Part shown: piece by piece, positions 59,629 to 64,000 of the stretch
Layout of the letters: each line of letters opens with the position of its first letter
Position numbering within the stretch: the stretch's first letter is position 1
From: Icerya purchasi
Lineage: Eukaryota > Arthropoda > Insecta > Hemiptera > Monophlebidae
DNA length: 64,000 nt
Assembly: GCA_039619475.1 (NCBI GenBank)
Contig: CM077116.1
Location: 101,663,164-101,727,163 of the forward strand
Reading direction: 5' to 3'
The notes under the pieces: model-generated
Told to the model about the DNA's origin: nothing
Databases searched by the model: none
Seen by the model: the letters and a program-made list of their open reading frames with translations, nothing else
Made by a program: the position numbers and the translations under genes

Positions 59629-60638
59629 AATTCACGAAATGACAAGTATGACACTATTTGTTTAATATGACAATTTTACAATTACGACTATTACGCATTG
59701 TCGGAAGGCCTGATCGTAGATATAGTAGCCTAGTCCCGGTTGTTAGCTACCTGTCAATAATTTCAAACGTGCAAATTCGTTGTAATTTTATATAATGCCT
59801 AACTAAACAACGAAGCTGCTTGGGACAAAAAAAATAATTTAAAACAGATATCGTAGCAATTTAAAGACACAGTGTGGTTTTAGCATGACGGTGACTAATT
59901 CTTCAATCGTTACTAATTATTCGATTTATTTTCTTATAGACGCTCTGTGAATAAAAAAAATAATCAGAGACTGTCACCATGGCCGCGTAGGGCAGCGTGT
60001 TGATAGGTTCAATTGTTGCTAAGTGCAATAATAAATTCGTGTTGATTTAGTTTGATTTTTTTTTTTTTTTTATTATGCGTAACAAGATTTTACAATGTTA
60101 ACAAATTTTTTACAAATCCAACGACAAAAAAAAATTATTACTGTAGCTTAATAGGTTTTTTTCACGGTGAAAGGGCACTTGCAGATGACGAATATTGAAT
60201 GTTATGTATTTTGCGTCATTATCTTCTATTACTAACCAAAAATGTGACCGTGACGATATTATTAAAAAAACCCATTTAAACACTTGTTCTGATGCGCAAT
60301 AATTTTCTTTCGGTAATTTAGTAACGACCACCGTTATATTTCTATAAAGCCCCGTTACAAATATCACTGCAAATAACACGGGGCTCCGCATATTTATTCA
60401 CTTTATTAAAACAACAAATATATACGTATGTATGCCTTTTAATTTTTTTGCACTCTATTTCGCATACCCTTCTTCAATGTCCCTCAACTCTTCCGCTCCG
60501 AAATCTTTTGCCTTTTCCACCGACACTGCGATCCACCCTCCTCTGCACTGCTCATCACATCCTTTTGGAATTTTTAAAGAACGTCGGTGTAGCATCGAAA
60601 TTATAGCTTGCTATTCCGTACTACTGACTTTCGTAGCA
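59629..60638. other. Non-coding stretch
   Basis: AT-rich with a T run at about 60,057-60,073. The frame at 60,432-60,659 runs into the edge of the next mobile element and is not family-like. Confidence 0.4.
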
Positions 60639-61049
60639 GGCCCGTGCCCAGAATTTTGAAAAGGGGGAGGTTTCGAAAATTTTCTTCGCATATTTTATAA
60701 ATAACAATACACTTTTTTCACTAATATTCCTACTACTAATAATTTCCATAATTTTGATTCATATATTAATAATTTACATAAATAATTTACCCCGTACATA
60801 AACATTAATAAAAGTTACATACGTCATTGATTATATTCGTAATGAAAAATTTATCATAAAATATTAATGAAGTACCGAAAAATACGGAGCATATTTTTTG
60901 TTTTTTCTTTTAAAAGTAAGAACGCCCTAAAAAATCATAAATATTTATTTTTAATTTTTGATTTTTTCCCCGCTTTTTGTGTATTTACAATAACTATTTC
61001 AGTTCTCATGGAGAGTGGGGGTTACACCCCCGCGGACACGGCCATAATT
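60639..61049. mobile_element. MITE-like element, probably hAT
   Basis: The left end GGCCCGTGCCCAGAATTTTG, followed by a GGGGGAGG block, is mirrored at the right by GGGGGTTACACCCCCGCGGA, then CACGGCC: imperfect inverted ends of GGCC(C)GTG type. TCGTAGCA before and TTGTAGCA after agree at 7 of 8 if a few extra bases are allowed at the right end. No transposase. The pairing of the ends is poorer than in the other two hAT copies. Confidence 0.5.
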
Positions 61050-64000
61050 TGTAGCAGTTTATAGTACGGGTTGTTGTAATTGTTGTAATTGAAAATAAAT
61101 AATAATATTTCCCTATTTACTTAACTTTATCGCGTTTCCGTTAAGCTGCTTATGTGCTCGACCTACTTTTGTGGTTAGTTTTCATCTGTTTTATTTCGAT
61201 TAATGTATATATAATTTTACAATATAAATATTTTTAAAAAGTACTTTTTTTTTTTTTTTCATTTGAACGGATTTTTAAAAATCATCTTATCGAAAAGTGT
61301 GCCCATCTGCGGTTAAAATAATTTTTGTGCTAGATTGAGAAGTGAAAAATTATAATGTCCGCTTCAGTTTTTAAAAGTTAACAATAAATAACAGTATTTT
61401 TACCGAAAACCGGGCAATTAGAGTAGTACGAGATTAAAATTATCAATCTATATATTTAAGAAAAACGAAAAAAGAAAACAAAACAATAAGAAATCAATAC
61501 ATAGGCCTTTGTTTTTCGCTTTTCTTCTTTTTTCTATAAGTAAGCGGCGGTGTCTGTTACGAATATTATTTTGTACGCGATGTTTAAAAACAAAAACGGA
61601 GAAAATATTCTTTAATATGAGCATTCGAGTTTCCGTCTGATTATCGGCGTAATAATTAGCTGGCGAACGTTATTACTGTAATATTTGCTTCATTGACTAT
61701 CACGTGAAAACATATTAGCTTGCCGGAAACAGATATGTAATAATCTTCCTTTTACCGCATTCGAACTTCGTTGCGAAACGATGAGACTTTCTTTTTTCTT
61801 TCTTTTCCTTACATGTAAGCGGTACGTGTAAAGGCGCACTTCTGCAGGATGTTTAAAGTTCAACAGAGAATTGAAGCAATCGCCATTAATATATTTATTA
61901 AATATAACACATTTAACAAATGACGCATTGATTAATGTTAATCTTTCTAGGACCGACCTCTGGTATCGTAACTAAATACAGTGAATGTTGAAAATAAGTG
62001 ACCAATATTCGTAATTACGTTAATGGAAATGGTAATAAAATGACAAATGTAGAAACCAACCGATACATTGAAGCCATATCACTTAGAAGAAATATTAGAC
62101 AGAGGGGAGTAACGTTGAAACAATTAAAGGAAGCAGGTGAGAACTATAATCGACGGAAAAGTAATGTACTATAGGAAATATGTCACAAAAGTGGGAGAGA
62201 AATAAAAATTAAAAGGTAATTTGGATAATCGACGTATTTGTATATTTGAATTGTAAAAATTACGCGAGCAGAAGTATAGAAGTGACAGAAAAGAAAATAT
62301 CAATATGACTGATGAAAACAAAGAAAATGTTTAATCAGTAATGTCTCTTATCAGTGTTGCTTACATGCGGGAAGAGGGTGTGAAGTATAGCGAGAAGAGA
62401 TATAGGAAAAAACAGAACACGGAGTAAAATTGAAAGGTAAATATTGAAAACGATTTTGCGCTCCTTTGAGACATATTGAGGACTCTTTAAGTATATTGCG
62501 AGAAGCTTAATTCCACAATATCCGTTAAACCTTACCATTGGTGGAGCCCCTTCCTCCGCATCAAAAATTGTTCGCCGCGTTATTAACTTGCAGAATCAAC
62601 AAGTTCAAAACGTAGTAAGACTAATTGTCTTGGCAAAGGTCGATACAGTATTCCACTCTCTTTCGATAAATTGCGGTTTTTATAATGTGAAAATATTCCT
62701 TTTTTCATTAATTTTTTCCCACTAATAAGTTCAACCGAAACGTGTATAAATTTTATCAGCGTTTTCTTTTCATCATGTCGACGTAGTAATTTATGAAAAT
62801 TATAAAAGTTGCAATTGTTAAACAATGTGTTTAATAATTACTTTTAATTTTCCGTATGTTGAAAAATATTGTAATACATACGAGTGGTACGGAAAAAGTT
62901 CTTACTGTTCGTAATCTAATTTTTGCTTCCGAACATTATCGGTAAAATTAACACTGGGGCACCTGTGAATCGGCCCAGGTACAGCATAATTTTACCGTTA
63001 AACCGTAAATAGTATTCATCAAACACGGAATACCGGCGAAAGATTATACACGTTGGCAACGTTGTACAATTACCGTTCCGTAATGTTCGACGTATACGGT
63101 TTTCTCTATATACAAGAAACAGTGATCACACTCATACATCAGATTCGACGGCAACCGAGCCGCATCGTAACAATCGCCACGACATAATCAACAGGCACTC
63201 TTGACGTCTCGAAGTAATATTAGCCGCGCGGGATATTTAATTCGCTCCTACGAAAACGCAGAAGAAACCTGACATTCTGGTGTAACGGCCTTGTTTCTAA
63301 TTATACCGCAATTTTTGTCCATTCAACGAAGAATTGTTGGTCTTTATTTCGTTCGTGAGATATGTCTCATTTCTGTGTATTTATATAACTAGTTGCCGCG
63401 TACAGTTCTCTGCTGTCTCCTTAATTTACTTACCGGATGATTCGGCAGCCGAGATATTTCGGATTTTAAAGTTGAAAACAATTTTCTCCTTTTTTCAAAA
63501 TATAATTTTATTTAGCTTTGAAAAGTCTGACTCCGATAATAACACCTTCCGATCGCATACGAGTTTGTTAAAAAATTTTTTTTGCGTACCGACAATACAT
63601 CATTCACCTACACAGATAGCCATAATCATGGGATCGTAGCGGGAAGCTACGGTCTGGAGTCCGTTACATTGCCGCTCACATATTGACTAAGCGTTTAACT
63701 GTTATCGTTACAAAAATCGAAATGACAGATTTCACGCGTTCTATAGAAAATCCAAAAACAAAAAAGAATTTTTAATGTGCGGGCGACATGTATGTTTAAT
63801 TGAAGAAAATGTGAAAAAAGATATTATTTATTTACTTCGTTAAAGCTGAATAAAAATGGATTGAGCAGTGCGTAAGGAAAACAATTTCTCAAAGAATGTT
63901 TTTTCCGAAAAAAAAAAAAAAAAATATATATATTATTTAGTTTTTTGAAGTATTGGACTTCAAAAACCTTGGCCTCGCTACTTCTTACAGAGCTCTCTAC
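61050..64000. other. Right-edge non-coding stretch
   Basis: No coding exon was recognised. The last kilobase (62,900-63,700) is GC/CpG-richer. A segment at 62,085-62,205 has a short LINE-like frame (GVTLKQLKEAGENYNRRKS) that is too short to assign. Confidence 0.4.

Noticed and set aside
62085..62205. Short LINE-like frame (GVTLKQLKEAGENYNRRKS)
   Set aside because: Too short and without a family-diagnostic motif, tail or flanking duplication.
1..64000. CRISPR arrays, bacterial operons, toxin or defence systems
   Set aside because: No regularly spaced repeats, no bacterial gene organisation; spliced eukaryotic genes and eukaryotic transposons throughout.

Overview
The window is AT-rich eukaryotic DNA with GT-AG introns, dense retrotransposon debris and no sign of bacterial organisation. 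The two host proteins and the mix of Jockey/I/R1/RTE-like LINEs, Gypsy and hAT elements point to an insect. A hemipteran is my guess from the repeat content and is not proven.

Host genes. Only two host genes can be read with confidence, and they are divergent. On the minus strand, 15 coding exons between 21,774 and 137 encode the N-terminal 805 residues of nucleoporin Nup205 (inner-ring scaffold); the gene runs off the left edge. On the plus strand, 22,604-24,568 encodes a full-length, apparently catalytically intact Integrator subunit 11 (INTS11) in two exons. About 830 bp separate the two start codons, so they probably share a bidirectional promoter.

Left half (1-22 kb). All of this is Nup205 exon and intron. 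The large introns are swollen by LINE fragments: 6.95-7.63, 9.95-10.24, 11.95-12.07, a 2.25-kb Jockey-type copy at 12.75-15.0 and an internally deleted RTE-like copy at 18.55-19.57 kb.

Middle (24.6-45 kb). Downstream of INTS11 lies a transposon graveyard. It holds a short hAT deletion derivative (28.58-29.16 kb), a decayed Gypsy-type LTR element split by a Jockey-type LINE (30.0-34.9 kb), and a decayed transposase-bearing hAT with terminal inverted repeats and an 8-bp target duplication (35.35-37.83 kb). It ends in a LINE complex in which two truncated LINEs meet tail to tail and one carries a third LINE fragment (40.1-43.3 kb).

Right half (45-64 kb). No host coding exon was recognised. There are scattered LINE 3' ends, a tRNA-like insert between 21-bp direct repeats (55.7 kb), a second copy of the short hAT family carrying a nested LINE tail (58.73-59.62 kb) and a third MITE-like element (60.6-61.05 kb). 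Short GC/CpG-richer patches could be 5' non-coding exons or regulatory DNA of a gene beyond the right edge.

Nothing here amounts to a clearly new biological system. The points most worth a second look are the nested and rearranged transposons with recognisable target duplications, the tRNA-like insert, the intron-poor INTS11 and one unidentified ORF at 27.26 kb.
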